NCBI RefSeq assembly: GCF_024158035.1 | Contig: NZ_JAMZEK010000003.1 | Span: 310,001-374,000 of the forward strand | Direction of reading: 5' to 3' | Length of the DNA: 64,000 nt | From: Dyella lutea | Lineage (GTDB): Bacteria > Pseudomonadota > Gammaproteobacteria > Xanthomonadales > Rhodanobacteraceae | Shown: positions 1 through 10,219 of the stretch, piece by piece | Position numbering within the stretch: position 1 is the first letter of the stretch | Layout of the letters: the number at the start of each line of letters is the position of its first letter | Made by a program: the position numbers and the translations under genes | The notes under the pieces: generated by a model | What the model was told of the DNA's origin: nothing | What the model saw: only the letters and a program-made list of their open reading frames with translations | The model's database searches: none

Positions 1-1320
1 ATCACCGTGGACAACGGCGTGGCCAGCGTCGAGGGCGTGGCGGCGGCGAAGGCGCGCGGCATCCGCGTACTGGTGACCGACCACCATCTGCCTGGCGAAC
101 GGCTGCCGGACGCCGATGCGATGGTCAATCCGAACCTCCCAGGCGACGGCTTCCCCAGCAAGGCGCTGGCCGGGGTCGGCGTGATGTTCTACCTGCTGCT
201 GGCGACCCGCGCGGCGCTGCGCGGGCAGGGCGCCTTCGGCGACGGTGCAGAACCGGATCTCTCCGTTCTGCTCGACCTGGTCGCACTCGGTACCGTGGCC
301 GATCTGGTGCCGCTGGACTTCAACAACCGCGTGCTGGTCGAGGCCGGGCTCAAGCGCATCCGCGCCGGTCGTGCCTGTGCCGGCATCACCGCGTTGATCG
401 AGGCCGGCAAGCGCGGCGTGGCGACGGTGTGCGCCAGTGACCTCGGCTACGCGGTCGGCCCGCGGCTGAATGCGGCCGGGCGGCTGGAGGACATGAGCCT
501 GGGTGTGGAGTGCCTGCTCACCGACGACCCGTCGCGCGCCATGCATCTGGCCGCCGAACTGGACCGGATCAATCGCGAGCGCCGCGACCTGCAGGCCTCG
601 ATGGTGGCCGAGGCGGAGCAGATGGTCGGCGCGGCCCACGCCACCGATGCGGTGGGCGTGGCCCTGTTCGAGCCGAGCTGGCATGCGGGTGTGGTCGGGC
701 TGGTGGCGTCCAAGCTGAAGGAGCGCCTGCACCGACCGGTGATCGCCTTCGCGCCGGCCAGCGAGGACGAGACCGAAGTGCTGCGAGGCTCAGCGCGCTC
801 GATTGCCGGCTTCCATATTCGCGACGCGCTGGCTGCCATCGATGCGCGTCAGCCGGGGCTGGTGGAACGTTTCGGTGGCCATGCCATGGCCGCCGGCCTG
901 AGCCTGCGCGCCGAGGATTTCGAGCGTTTCGCCGGAGCGTTCGACGCGGTGGCCCGCGAGTGGCTGGGCGATCGCCCGCTGCAGGCCGTGCTGGATAGCG
1001 ATGGCGAACTCGGGCCCGGGCAACTGGACCTGGATCTGGCCCGGTTGTTGCGGCACGCCGCGCCGTGGGGGCAGGCCTTCCCCGAGCCGGTGTTCGACAA
1101 CGTGTTCGAGTGCCGTTCCTGGCGAGTGATGGCCGAGAAGCATCTGAAACTGCAGCTGCGTGATCCGCGCGACGGACAGGTCTACGAAGCAGTGATGTTC
1201 AACGCCTACACCGGCGAAGCGCCACCACCGGTGCTGCGTGCGGCCTACGAACTGGCGGTGAACGACTGGCAGGGGCGCGAGAGCCTGCAGTTGCTGCTGC
1301 GGCATATCGAAGCGGTCTGA
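1..1320 (+). CDS. recJ: Single-stranded-DNA-specific exonuclease RecJ, C-terminal part
   Basis: This gene runs in from the left edge, so about 439 C-terminal residues of a roughly 570-residue protein are present. RecJ degrades single-stranded DNA 5' to 3' in recombination and mismatch repair. The reading frame is open from base 1; the GTG at 7 is internal. The visible part starts inside the DHH domain, with the metal-binding VTDHH motif near residue 28. The DHHA1 domain follows, with its GGHAMAAG motif around residue 293, then the C-terminal OB-fold region. The DHH and DHHA1 motifs and their spacing make the family assignment secure. The N-terminal catalytic Asp residues lie outside the window. 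Confidence 0.96.
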   Translation: MTVDNGVASVEGVAAAKARGIRVLVTDHHLPGERLPDADAMVNPNLPGDGFPSKALAGVGVMFYLLLATRAALRGQGAFGDGAEPDLSVLLDLVALGTVADLVPLDFNNRVLVEAGLKRIRAGRACAGITALIEAGKRGVATVCASDLGYAVGPRLNAAGRLEDMSLGVECLLTDDPSRAMHLAAELDRINRERRDLQASMVAEAEQMVGAAHATDAVGVALFEPSWHAGVVGLVASKLKERLHRPVIAFAPASEDETEVLRGSARSIAGFHIRDALAAIDARQPGLVERFGGHAMAAGLSLRAEDFERFAGAFDAVAREWLGDRPLQAVLDSDGELGPGQLDLDLARLLRHAAPWGQAFPEPVFDNVFECRSWRVMAEKHLKLQLRDPRDGQVYEAVMFNAYTGEAPPPVLRAAYELAVNDWQGRESLQLLLRHIEAV

Positions 1321-1400
1321 GGCGTTTTCACGCCGCACTGCTTGCACGGAGCGGCGGTTCGGAGTGCGATGGCGGCATCGTCCCGCAAGGAGTGTCATCC

Positions 1401-1766
1401 ATGATCGAGCAGATCACCGATCTTCCCGCCGGCGTGCTGGGTTTCCGCGCCCGCGGCCAGGTTACCGCCGCCGACTACGAGAACGTGCTGGTGCCGGACG
1501 TCGAAGCCGCCTTCGCGATGAACCCCAAGCTGCGCCTGATGTACCACTGCGGCGAGGACTTCACCGGCTTCGACGCCAAGGCCGCCTGGGACGATGCCAA
1601 GCTCGGCATGCGTCATTTCAGCGGCTGGGAAAAGGTCGCCCTGGTCACCGACGTGGGCTGGCTGCGGGTGGCGGCGCGGGCGATGCGCTTCGCGATTCCG
1701 GCCGAGTTCCGCCTGTTCGCCAATGCCGAGTACGCGCAGGCGCGGGACTGGCTGCTGGCGCCCTGA
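1401..1766 (+). CDS. STAS/SpoIIAA-like family protein
   Basis: This 121-residue soluble protein resembles the SpoIIAA-like (DUF3478) family, a STAS-like alpha/beta fold found in many proteobacteria and of unclear function. It starts MIEQITDLPAGVLGFRARG and ends with the family's alternating helix and strand pattern (WLLAP). The ATG at 1401 is chosen because AAGGAG at 1387-1392 sits eight bases upstream; a GTG at 1392 would overlap that ribosome site. It follows recJ by 80 bases and is probably transcribed with it or alone. No catalytic residues are recognisable. Confidence 0.75.
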   Translation: MIEQITDLPAGVLGFRARGQVTAADYENVLVPDVEAAFAMNPKLRLMYHCGEDFTGFDAKAAWDDAKLGMRHFSGWEKVALVTDVGWLRVAARAMRFAIPAEFRLFANAEYAQARDWLLAP

Positions 1767-1827
1767 GCGGTATGGCCGTCCAGAAATAGTTCTTGCACCG
1801 CATCAAAAGTCGTGATCTAGTCGGGCC

Positions 1828-1956
1828 ATGACCCAGTCGTTCACCGCCGCCGTCCGTCTCGCCGATGCCCTGCATCGTGCGGCTGCGTGCGTCGCGAACG
1901 GCCTGAACAACCGCAATGGCAATAATAATCGCCTCACTGGGCGGGCCATCGCGTAG
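1828..1956 (+). CDS. Asparagine-rich leader peptide of asnB
   Basis: A 42-codon reading frame whose second half contains seven Asn codons in an 11-codon stretch (residues NGLNNRNGNNN, bases 1897-1929), ending with TAG at 1954. It lies just upstream of a terminator hairpin and of the asparagine synthetase gene, exactly as in his, leu, thr and trp leader peptides. By analogy, shortage of charged tRNA-Asn would stall the ribosome in the Asn run. No convincing ribosome site precedes the ATG. A weak promoter can be drawn (TTGCAC at 1793-1798, TCTAGT at 1816-1821) that would place the transcript start close to the ATG, so leaderless initiation is possible. The codon pattern is seen directly; the regulatory role is inferred. 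Confidence 0.8.
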   Translation: MTQSFTAAVRLADALHRAAACVANGLNNRNGNNNRLTGRAIA

Positions 1957-2000
1957 ACACAGTTTTCAGCTCCACATACGCGAAAAAGGCCCGCCCAGTG
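1935..2000 (+). promoter_or_regulatory. Antiterminator pairing of the asnB attenuator
   Basis: Bases 1935-1947 (CACTGGGCGGGCC) are a perfect 13-base complement of 1988-2000 (GGCCCGCCCAGTG). The second segment covers most of the left arm, the whole loop and the first base of the right arm of the terminator at 1983-2011, so the two structures exclude each other. The first segment is inside the leader peptide codons, just before its stop. A ribosome finishing the peptide would cover it and let the terminator form, whereas a ribosome stalled on the Asn codons would leave it free. Bases 1863-1870 can also pair with 1943-1951 with one bulge and could serve as a protecting hairpin. Confidence 0.8.
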
Positions 2001-2018
2001 CGGGCCTTTTTCGTTTTT
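1983..2018 (+). terminator. Intrinsic terminator (attenuator) before asnB
   Basis: AAAAAGGCCCGC at 1983-1994 and GCGGGCCTTTTT at 2000-2011 form a perfect 12-bp stem with the five-base loop CCAGT, followed by a second T run at 2014-2018. It sits between the Asn-rich leader peptide and asnB, with no other gene between, so it must act on asnB transcription. Confidence 0.9.
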
Positions 2019-2099
2019 ACGGCCATGGATGGCCGGTATGCCGGAAACGCAGGAGCGGTTTCCGGCCGATCCATCAACTTTCGAAAGAGGGGTTTGGCC

Positions 2100-3776
2100 A
2101 TGTGTTCGATCTTCGGGATGTTCGACCTGCAGCCGGGTGACGATCTCGCTGCGTTGCGCCGGCAGGCGCTGGAACTGTCGCAGCGCCAGCGCCATCGCGG
2201 CCCGGACTGGAGCGGTGTGTATGTCGACGCCGGCGTGATCCTGGTGCACGAGCGCCTGGCCATCGTCGACCCGGCCAGCGGCGCGCAGCCGCTGCGCTCA
2301 CGCGATGGTGCGCTGGCACTGGCCGTGAACGGCGAGATCTACAACCACCGCGAGCTGCGCGCGGCCAGCGACTACGACTTCACCACCGGCTCGGACTGCG
2401 AGGTGATCAACGCGCTGTACCGCGACCTCGGCGGCGACGCCTTCGTGGCCGAAGGCGTTGGCAAGCTCAACGGCATCTTCGCCTTCGCGCTGTGGGACGG
2501 CCCCAGCCAGCGCTACGTGATCGCCCGCGATCCGATCGGCGTGTGCCCGCTGTACTGGGGCCACGATGGGGAAGGGCGCCTGTGCGTGGCCTCGGAGATG
2601 AAGGCACTGGTCGGAGTATGCAACGACGTGGCCGCGTTCCCGCCGGGCCATGTCTACGACAGCGCCAGCGGCGAGCTGACCCGCTACTACGTCAAGGGCT
2701 GGCGCGACTATGAGGCAACCAGGGGACAGGGGCCGGACGGCCTGCGCGAGGCCTTCGAGCAGGCCGTGCATCGCCAGCTGATGACCGACGTGCCCTACGG
2801 CGTGCTGCTCTCCGGCGGCCTGGATTCCTCGCTGGTCGCCGCCTGTGCCGCCCGCTTCGCCCGCGAGCGCATCGAGGACGACGATCGTTCCGAGGCCTGG
2901 TGGCCGCGCCTGCATTCGTTCGCCATCGGACTGGACGGCTCGCCGGACCTGGCGGCGGCGCAGATCGCCGCCGACGCGCTGGGTACCGTGCACCACGGCT
3001 TCGTCTACACCTTCTGGGAAGGCCTGGACGCGGTGCCCGAGGTGATCCGCCACCTGGAAACCTATGACGTCACCACCATCCGCGCCGCTACGCCGATGTA
3101 CCTGCTGGCCCGCCGGATCAAGGCGATGGGGGTGAAGATGGTGCTCTCCGGCGAGGGGTCGGACGAGCTGTTCGGCGGCTATCTCTACTTCCACAAGGCG
3201 CCGTCGGCCGAGACCTTCCACGAGGAGACCGTGCGCAAGCTCGACGCCCTGCACAGCTACGACTGCCTGCGCGCGAACAAGGCGATGATGGCCTGGGGCG
3301 TGGAGGCGCGCGTGCCGTTCCTGGACCTGGAGTTCATCGACGTGGCGATGGGCATCGACGCCGCCCACAAGATGGCCGGCAACGGCAAGATCGAGAAGCA
3401 CGTACTGCGCGCGGCGTTCGATGGCGCGCTGCCGAAGGAGATCCTGTGGCGGCAGAAGGAGCAGTTCTCCGACGGCGTCGGCTACGGCTGGATCGACGGG
3501 CTGAAGGCGCACGCCGAGCAGGAGGTGAGCGATCGCGAGTTCGCCGCGGCCGCCTCGCGCTTTCCGTTCAACACGCCGGCGACCAAGGAGGCGTACTTCT
3601 ACCGACGCATCTTCGAGCAGTTCTATCCGGGCGAGGCCTGCGCGGCGACGGTGCCCGGCGGCAAGTCGATTGCCTGCTCGTCGCCGGCGGCGCTGGCCTG
3701 GGACCCGGCCTTCGCGGCGATGGCCGATCCATCCGGCCGGGCCGTGCGCGGGGTGCATGCCGATGCGTTGAGCTGA
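2100..3776 (+). CDS. asnB: Asparagine synthase (glutamine-hydrolysing)
   Basis: A 558-residue class B asparagine synthetase, close to the 554 residues of E. coli AsnB, converting aspartate, glutamine and ATP to asparagine. The start at 2100 is fixed by the required N-terminal MCSIFG, in which Cys2 becomes the Ntn glutaminase nucleophile; AGAGGGG lies about seven bases upstream. The N-terminal half is the glutamine amidotransferase domain (with NGEIYNH). The synthetase domain carries the pyrophosphate-binding SGGLDSS motif near residue 238 and SGEGSDELFGGY near residue 350. Expression is probably controlled by the Asn-rich leader and attenuator immediately upstream. Upstream in-frame starts exist but would bury the catalytic Cys. 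Confidence 0.96.
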   Translation: MCSIFGMFDLQPGDDLAALRRQALELSQRQRHRGPDWSGVYVDAGVILVHERLAIVDPASGAQPLRSRDGALALAVNGEIYNHRELRAASDYDFTTGSDCEVINALYRDLGGDAFVAEGVGKLNGIFAFALWDGPSQRYVIARDPIGVCPLYWGHDGEGRLCVASEMKALVGVCNDVAAFPPGHVYDSASGELTRYYVKGWRDYEATRGQGPDGLREAFEQAVHRQLMTDVPYGVLLSGGLDSSLVAACAARFARERIEDDDRSEAWWPRLHSFAIGLDGSPDLAAAQIAADALGTVHHGFVYTFWEGLDAVPEVIRHLETYDVTTIRAATPMYLLARRIKAMGVKMVLSGEGSDELFGGYLYFHKAPSAETFHEETVRKLDALHSYDCLRANKAMMAWGVEARVPFLDLEFIDVAMGIDAAHKMAGNGKIEKHVLRAAFDGALPKEILWRQKEQFSDGVGYGWIDGLKAHAEQEVSDREFAAAASRFPFNTPATKEAYFYRRIFEQFYPGEACAATVPGGKSIACSSPAALAWDPAFAAMADPSGRAVRGVHADALS

Positions 3777-3931
3777 ATGCCTGTTCGGCCAGTCGCCCGC
3801 CCCCCGGGGAAGCCAACCCGGAGATGGTCCGTCGATCAAGCTCCGGGATCGGGAGCAACCAGGCGAAGCGGTCCAAGCCCGGGGCCGGCTCTGCTACCAT
3901 GACCGGCCATTTTCCCTGTTGCCAACCATCC

Positions 3932-5057
3932 ATGATCGAGACCAATCCGATCCTTGCGCAGATCGCGGACCTGACCGGCCGCATCGAGTCGCTTAGGGGG
4001 TATCTTTGACTACCCGGCCAAGCGCGAACGGCTGGAAGAAGTAACCCGCGAACTGGAGAGTCCCAACGTCTGGGACGATCCGACCCGCGCGCAGGAGCTG
4101 GGCCGCGAGCGCGCCCGCCTGGACACCGTCGTCAACGGCATCGACCGGCTCACCGCCGGCCTCACCGATGCCCGCGAACTGCTGGAACTGGCCGCCGCCG
4201 ACGGTGACGACGACACCGTCGCCTCGGTGCAGGGCGACGTCGCCAAGCTCGACATTGAGGTGAACAAGCTGGAGTTCCAGCGCATGTTCTCCGGCAAGAT
4301 GGATTCGGCCAACGCCTACGTGGACATCCAGGCCGGCGCCGGCGGCACCGAGGCGCAGGACTGGGCCGAGATGCTGCTGCGCATGTACCTGCGCTGGTGC
4401 GAGTCGCGCGGCTGGAAGACCGAGCTGATGGAAGCCTCCGGCGGCGATGTGGCGGGCATCAAGTCCGCCACCTTCCGCGTCGAGGGCGACTACGCCTACG
4501 GCTGGCTGAAGACCGAGACCGGCGTGCACCGGCTGGTGCGCAAGAGCCCGTTCGACTCGGACAACCGCCGCCACACCAGTTTTACCTCGGTGTTCGTGTC
4601 GCCGGAAGTCGACGACAACATCGAGATCAACATCAACCCGGCCGACCTGAAGACCGACGTCTACCGCTCGTCCGGCGCCGGTGGCCAGCACGTCAACAAG
4701 ACCGAGTCGGCGGTGCGGATCACCCACGTGCCCACCGGCATCGTGGTGGCCTGCCAGACCGGCCGCAGCCAGCACGCCAACCGCGACACCGCGATGAAAA
4801 TGCTGGCGGCCAAGCTGTACGAGCTGGAAGTGCAGAAGCGCAACGCCGAGAAGGATGCGGTGGAAGCGACCAAGTCCGACATCGGCTGGGGCAGCCAGAT
4901 CCGCAACTATGTGCTCGACCAGAGCCGCATCAAGGACCTGCGCACCGGCATCGAGCGCTCGGACACCCAGAAGGTGCTCGATGGCGACCTGGACGAATTC
5001 GTCGAGGCCAGCCTGAAGGCGGGCCTGGAGGTCGGCGCCAAGCGCGCCGATGCCTGA
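3932..5057 (+). CDS. prfB: Peptide chain release factor 2, made by programmed +1 frameshift
   Basis: RF2 recognises UGA and UAA stop codons and triggers peptide release. The frame opening at the ATG 3932 meets TGA at 4007-4009 after 25 codons; a +1 shift there gives a 374-residue protein ending at 5057. The shift site has the classical RF2 layout. The second frame contains the SPF anticodon-like tripeptide ([10 protein letters not shown]) and the GGQ motif ([14 protein letters not shown]) that enters the peptidyl transferase centre. Shortage of RF2 slows reading of the internal UGA and favours the shift, so the gene regulates itself. lysS lies downstream as in many gammaproteobacteria, here separated by a small exported protein gene. 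Confidence 0.97.
3995..4009 (+). promoter_or_regulatory. RF2 programmed +1 frameshift site
   Basis: AGGGGG at 3995-4000 (internal Shine-Dalgarno-like) is followed by TAT, the slippery CTT codon at 4004-4006 and TGA at 4007-4009 with C after it. Spacing and sequence match the known E. coli prfB site. The peptidyl-tRNA slips from CUU to UUU and reading resumes at GAC 4008-4010. Confidence 0.96.
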
Positions 5058-5101
5058 TCCGAGAACCGGCTCCATCCGTTCGAACTTGCGAGGAGACATC
5101 C

Positions 5102-5389
5102 ATGAAGCGTGGAACGTTCCTTTCGTTGTCCGTTGCCGCCTTGCTTGCGTGTGCCGGCATGGTCAGCGCCCAGGCGCAGTCGGCCGGGCAGGACATCAAG
5201 CGCGACACCAAGGCCGCCGGTCATGACATCGCGGACGGCGCCCGCGACGTCGGCCACGCCACGCGGAAGGTGGCGATCAAGGTCGGACATGGTGCCCGCG
5301 ATGCCGGTCACGGCATCGCCAAGGGCGCGCGTGTGGGCTGGGACGCCACCAAGAAAGGCTTCAAGGAAGTGTTCCACAAGGGCGGCTGA
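5102..5389 (+). CDS. Small exported protein with Gly-His/Asp-Ala amphipathic repeats
   Basis: A 95-residue protein with a clear signal peptide ([25 protein letters not shown], cleavage probably after one of the AQA alanines). The mature part repeats a short theme, [32 protein letters not shown], with regularly spaced His, Asp and Arg. It resembles an amphipathic helix of the LEA or YtxH-like kind. I do not recognise a named family and its role is unknown. GAGGAG-like sequence (GCGAGGAGAC) precedes the ATG. It lies 44 bases after prfB and 74 bases before lysS on the same strand. Confidence 0.7.
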   Translation: MKRGTFLSLSVAALLACAGMVSAQAQSAGQDIKRDTKAAGHDIADGARDVGHATRKVAIKVGHGARDAGHGIAKGARVGWDATKKGFKEVFHKGG

Positions 5390-5463
5390 GCCAGTCGCCG
5401 TCCCGCCACGATCCAACTCCGGCACCTGCCAGCGCAGGCATGCCACCCGCCACGGAATCTGCA

Positions 5464-6981
<1,518 letters not shown>

Positions 6982-6996
6982 GCGCCAAATCGCTTA

Positions 6997-7083
6997 CCGT
7001 GTAGAGCCCGCTCGCGGGCGATGCTTCTGCTCCTGATCCACATCGAAGCGAAGGGCATCGCCCGCGAGCGGGTTCCTACACGG
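6997..7083. repeat. REP-like palindrome between converging genes
   Basis: Arms 6997-7024 (CCGTGTAGAGCCCGCTCGCG and on) and 7055-7083 are nearly perfect inverted repeats around a 30-base loop. The GTAG start and the core GCCCGCTCGCGGGC resemble the GTAG-headed repetitive extragenic palindromes mobilised by RAYT transposases in Pseudomonas and Stenotrophomonas. It lies between lysS and the oppositely oriented yidC-like gene, so it may also end transcription from both sides. Family membership is inferred from the motif only. Confidence 0.65.
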
Positions 7084-7093
7084 GGACGGTGGC

Positions 7094-7732
7094 TCAGGAT
7101 TGCCGGCGCGCCACCCGTCGCCGCAGCAGCGCGGCCTGCAGCACGTTGACGCTGCTGGAACCGGCCCAGTACAGGCCGAGGCCGGCGGCCAGGTGCCAGA
7201 CCATCAGGAACGAGACCAGCACCGGCAGCATCTGCAGCAGGGTCTTCATCTGGGCCGGCATGGCCGGGTTGAGTGTGATCGCGGCGTACGTGAGTGCGGC
7301 GACGGCCAGGGCGAGCAGGAAGTCCGGTCGCGCCAGTCGCGGGATCCACAGGAACGAACCGGCTGCAGCGACGCTCTGGCGGATCGCGGCATAGATACCG
7401 ATCCCCAGCGGCGCCTGCACCGCGGACACCAGCAGGCCGCCACCCAGTCCGCTGGTGATGCCTTGTTGCCTTTGCAGTGCCTGGGCGGCACGGGCATAGG
7501 CCATGGGGTCCTTGGCATGGCGCTCGCGCAGGGCATCGAGTTGCGGTTTCAGCGCCTGCATCCGCTGCTGGCGGTGCCAGCCCTGTTCGGCCAGCCGCAG
7601 GGTCAGCGGCAGCAGCGCGAGGCGGACGGCGACGGCGATGGCGATGGCGACGACGGCCAGGCCGTAGCTGCCGCCCAGCAGATGGGCGAGGAGCGAGAGC
7701 CCTTCGGCGAACGGATGAACGAAAGATTCCAC
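7094..7732 (-). CDS. Short YidC/Oxa1-family membrane insertase (second YidC)
   Basis: A 212-residue YidC/Oxa1-type protein with only the conserved core: a first helix around residues 20-45, a charged cytoplasmic hairpin (QQRMQALKPQLDALRERHAKDPMAYARA), then further hydrophobic segments to residue 200. E. coli YidC is about 550 residues with a large periplasmic domain that is absent here. YidC proteins insert small membrane proteins, notably ATP synthase c subunits. The gene is last in the minus-strand N-ATPase and phosphoketolase block, 73 bases after the phosphoketolase gene, so it may be an insertase dedicated to N-ATPase subunits. That link is inference; the family call is firm. Confidence 0.8.
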   Translation of the reverse strand: MESFVHPFAEGLSLLAHLLGGSYGLAVVAIAIAVAVRLALLPLTLRLAEQGWHRQQRMQALKPQLDALRERHAKDPMAYARAAQALQRQQGITSGLGGGLLVSAVQAPLGIGIYAAIRQSVAAAGSFLWIPRLARPDFLLALAVAALTYAAITLNPAMPAQMKTLLQMLPVLVSFLMVWHLAAGLGLYWAGSSSVNVLQAALLRRRVARRQS

Positions 7733-7805
7733 GATGGCGCCTCCCTGTGCATGTCGGTTCCCGCGACATGCGCCCGTTCGGAGTGGTGTTCAAGAGGGCG
7801 GTAAG

Positions 7806-10193
7806 TCACGCCGCACCGGTGCGCCCCGGCCAGCGCCAGTCCGCATATTCGGGCTGGTCGTAGCCCTCGCTGCAGGCGAAGCGCTGGCAGGCGAGGATCG
7901 CGTCCTTCATCCGGTCACGCACGTGCGCGCCGGCCACCAGCAGGCCGGGCACGCGGTCGATGGCGTCGATCACCAGGTCGAAGCGGTCGATCTGGTTGCG
8001 GATGGCCAGGTCCATCGGGGTGTTGATGTTGCCCTGTTCCTTGTAGCCGCGGACGTGCACGTTGCGGCTGTTGTGGCGGCGGTACAGCAGCTTGTGGATC
8101 AGCCACGGGTAGCCGTGGAAGTTGAAGATCACCGGCTTGTCGCGGGTGAACAGGCTGTCGAACTCGGCATCGGGCAGCCCGTGCACGTGCTCGCTTTCGG
8201 GCTGCAGCCGGAACAGGTCCACCACGTTGACGAAGCGCACCTTCAACGCCGGGAAGTGCTCGCGCAGCAGGGCGGTGGCGGCCAGCGCCTCCATCGTCGG
8301 CACGTCGCCGGCGCAGGCCATCACCAGGTCCGGCTCGGCGCCATCGTCGCTGCTGGCCCAGTCCCAGATGCCGATGCCCTTGCTGCAGTGGTCGGCGGCC
8401 TCGTCGATGCCCAGGTACTGCAGGTGGCTCTGCTTGTCGGCGACGATCACGTTGATCTTGTCGGTGCTGTCCAGGCAATGGTCGACCACCGACAGCAGGC
8501 AGTTCGCGTCCGGCGGCAGGTAGATGCGGGTGACCCGCGGGCTCTTGTTGGTGACCACGTCGAGGAAGCCGGGGTCCTGGTGCGAAAAGCCGTTGTGGTC
8601 CTGCCGCCACACGGTGGAGGTAACCAGGATGTTGAGCGAGGACACGCTGGCCCGCCACGGCACCTCCAGTGCCTTCTCCAGCCACTTGGCGTGCTGGTTG
8701 AACATCGAGTCGATGACGTGGATGAAGGCCTCGTACGAGGCGAGCAGGCCGTGCCGGCCGGACAGCAGGTAGCCCTCCAGCCAGCCCTCCAGCGTGTGTT
8801 CGGAGAGGATCTCCATCACCCGGCCGCCGCGTTGCAGGTGGGTGCCGTCGGCATCCTCCGGCAGCGTCGCGGCCATCCACGCCTTGCCGCTGGCCTGGTA
8901 GATGTCGTCCAGCCGGTTCGAGGCGGTTTCGTCGGGGCAGAAGAAGCGAAAGCGGTCGGGATTGGCGCGCATCACGTCGCGCAGCAGGCGGCCGGTCGGC
9001 CGGGTGTTCTCTTCGGTGGCGGTGCCCGGTTCGGTGACCGCCACCGCGTACTCGCGGATGTCCGGCCGCAGCAGCGCCCGCCGCAGCAGGCCGCCGTTGG
9101 CCACCGGGTTGGCGCTCATGCGGCGGTGCCCGGACGGCGCCAGCGCGGCCAGTTCCGGTACCAGGTGCCCGTCCGCGGTGAACAGCGTTTCGGGGCGATA
9201 GCTGCGTAGCCACTGCTCGAGCTGGCGCAGGTGCGCGGTGTCCCGATGCGGGTCCAGCGGGATCTGGTGGGCGCGCCAGGTGCCTTCGACGCGATGGCCG
9301 TCCACTTCCTTCGGGCCGGTCCAGCCCTTGGGCGTGCGCAGCACGATCATCGGCCACATCGGCAGGCCTTCGAAGCTGCCGGTACGGGCACGGCACTGGA
9401 TGTCGGCAATCCGGTCCAGCACGGTTTCCAGCGCGGTGGCGAGCAGGCGGTGAACCCGCTCTGGATCGTCGCCTTCGACGAAGAACGGCTCGTGGCCGTA
9501 ACCGCGCATCAGGTCGGCGAGCTGCTCGTGCGGTATGCGCGCCAGCACCGTGGGGTTGGCGATCTTGTAGCCGTTGAGGTGCAGCACCGGCAGCACCGCG
9601 CCGTCGCGCACCGGATCGAGAAACTTGTTCGAGTGCCAGGCGATGGCCAGCGGACCGGTTTCCGCCTCGCCGTCGCCGACCATGCACACCACCAGCAGCT
9701 CCGGGTGGTCGAACGCCGCGCCGTAGGCATGCGCCAGGCTGTAGCCGAGTTCGCCACCCTCGTGCAGCGAGCCCGGCGTCTCCGGCGTGCAGTGGCTGCC
9801 CACGCCGCCGGGGAAGGAGAACTCCTTGAAGAAGCGGCGCAGGCCGTCCAGGCCTGGCCCCTTGTCCGCGTACAGCTCGCCGTAGCGCCCCTCCAGCCAG
9901 GCATGGGCCAGCACCGAGGGCGCACCGTGGCCGGGGCCGGAGACGAAGATCGCGTCGAGGTCGCGCGCGCGGATCAGCCGGTTCATGTGCGTCCACACCA
10001 GGGTCTGCCCGGCGTCCGAACCCCAGTGGCCGAGCAGCCGGTGCTTGATGTGCTCCAGCCGCAGCGGCTCGTGCAGCAGCGGGTTCTCGCGCAGGTACAG
10101 CATGCCGGCGCATAGGTACAGCGAGGCACGCCAGTAGCGGTCGAGCTGGATCAGTTCTTCGCTGGAAAGGACATTCGGGGAGATGGTGGACAC
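7806..10193 (-). CDS. xfp: Xylulose-5-phosphate/fructose-6-phosphate phosphoketolase
   Basis: A 795-residue thiamine-diphosphate enzyme that cleaves xylulose 5-phosphate or fructose 6-phosphate with phosphate to acetyl phosphate plus a shorter sugar phosphate. Motifs include [10 protein letters not shown] near the N-terminus, [12 protein letters not shown], and the ThDP-binding [18 protein letters not shown]. The GTG start at 10193 is chosen because AGGAGG lies five bases upstream and the product begins [21 protein letters not shown], as in this family; the open frame continues further upstream without homology. It follows the beta-CASP gene by 26 bases. Its acetyl phosphate can feed AckA or Pta in the same block. 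Confidence 0.96.
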   Translation of the reverse strand: MSTISPNVLSSEELIQLDRYWRASLYLCAGMLYLRENPLLHEPLRLEHIKHRLLGHWGSDAGQTLVWTHMNRLIRARDLDAIFVSGPGHGAPSVLAHAWLEGRYGELYADKGPGLDGLRRFFKEFSFPGGVGSHCTPETPGSLHEGGELGYSLAHAYGAAFDHPELLVVCMVGDGEAETGPLAIAWHSNKFLDPVRDGAVLPVLHLNGYKIANPTVLARIPHEQLADLMRGYGHEPFFVEGDDPERVHRLLATALETVLDRIADIQCRARTGSFEGLPMWPMIVLRTPKGWTGPKEVDGHRVEGTWRAHQIPLDPHRDTAHLRQLEQWLRSYRPETLFTADGHLVPELAALAPSGHRRMSANPVANGGLLRRALLRPDIREYAVAVTEPGTATEENTRPTGRLLRDVMRANPDRFRFFCPDETASNRLDDIYQASGKAWMAATLPEDADGTHLQRGGRVMEILSEHTLEGWLEGYLLSGRHGLLASYEAFIHVIDSMFNQHAKWLEKALEVPWRASVSSLNILVTSTVWRQDHNGFSHQDPGFLDVVTNKSPRVTRIYLPPDANCLLSVVDHCLDSTDKINVIVADKQSHLQYLGIDEAADHCSKGIGIWDWASSDDGAEPDLVMACAGDVPTMEALAATALLREHFPALKVRFVNVVDLFRLQPESEHVHGLPDAEFDSLFTRDKPVIFNFHGYPWLIHKLLYRRHNSRNVHVRGYKEQGNINTPMDLAIRNQIDRFDLVIDAIDRVPGLLVAGAHVRDRMKDAILACQRFACSEGYDQPEYADWRWPGRTGAA

Positions 10194-10219
10194 GGCAGCC
10201 TCCTGGCCGGCGATGGAAA

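Noticed and set aside
1998-2099. Upstream in-frame extension of asnB
   Set aside because: It would start inside the terminator loop and add residues ahead of the catalytic Cys2, which must be N-terminal.
7734-9209. Long plus-strand frame over the phosphoketolase gene
   Set aside because: Low-complexity antisense shadow; the minus strand encodes phosphoketolase with full motifs.
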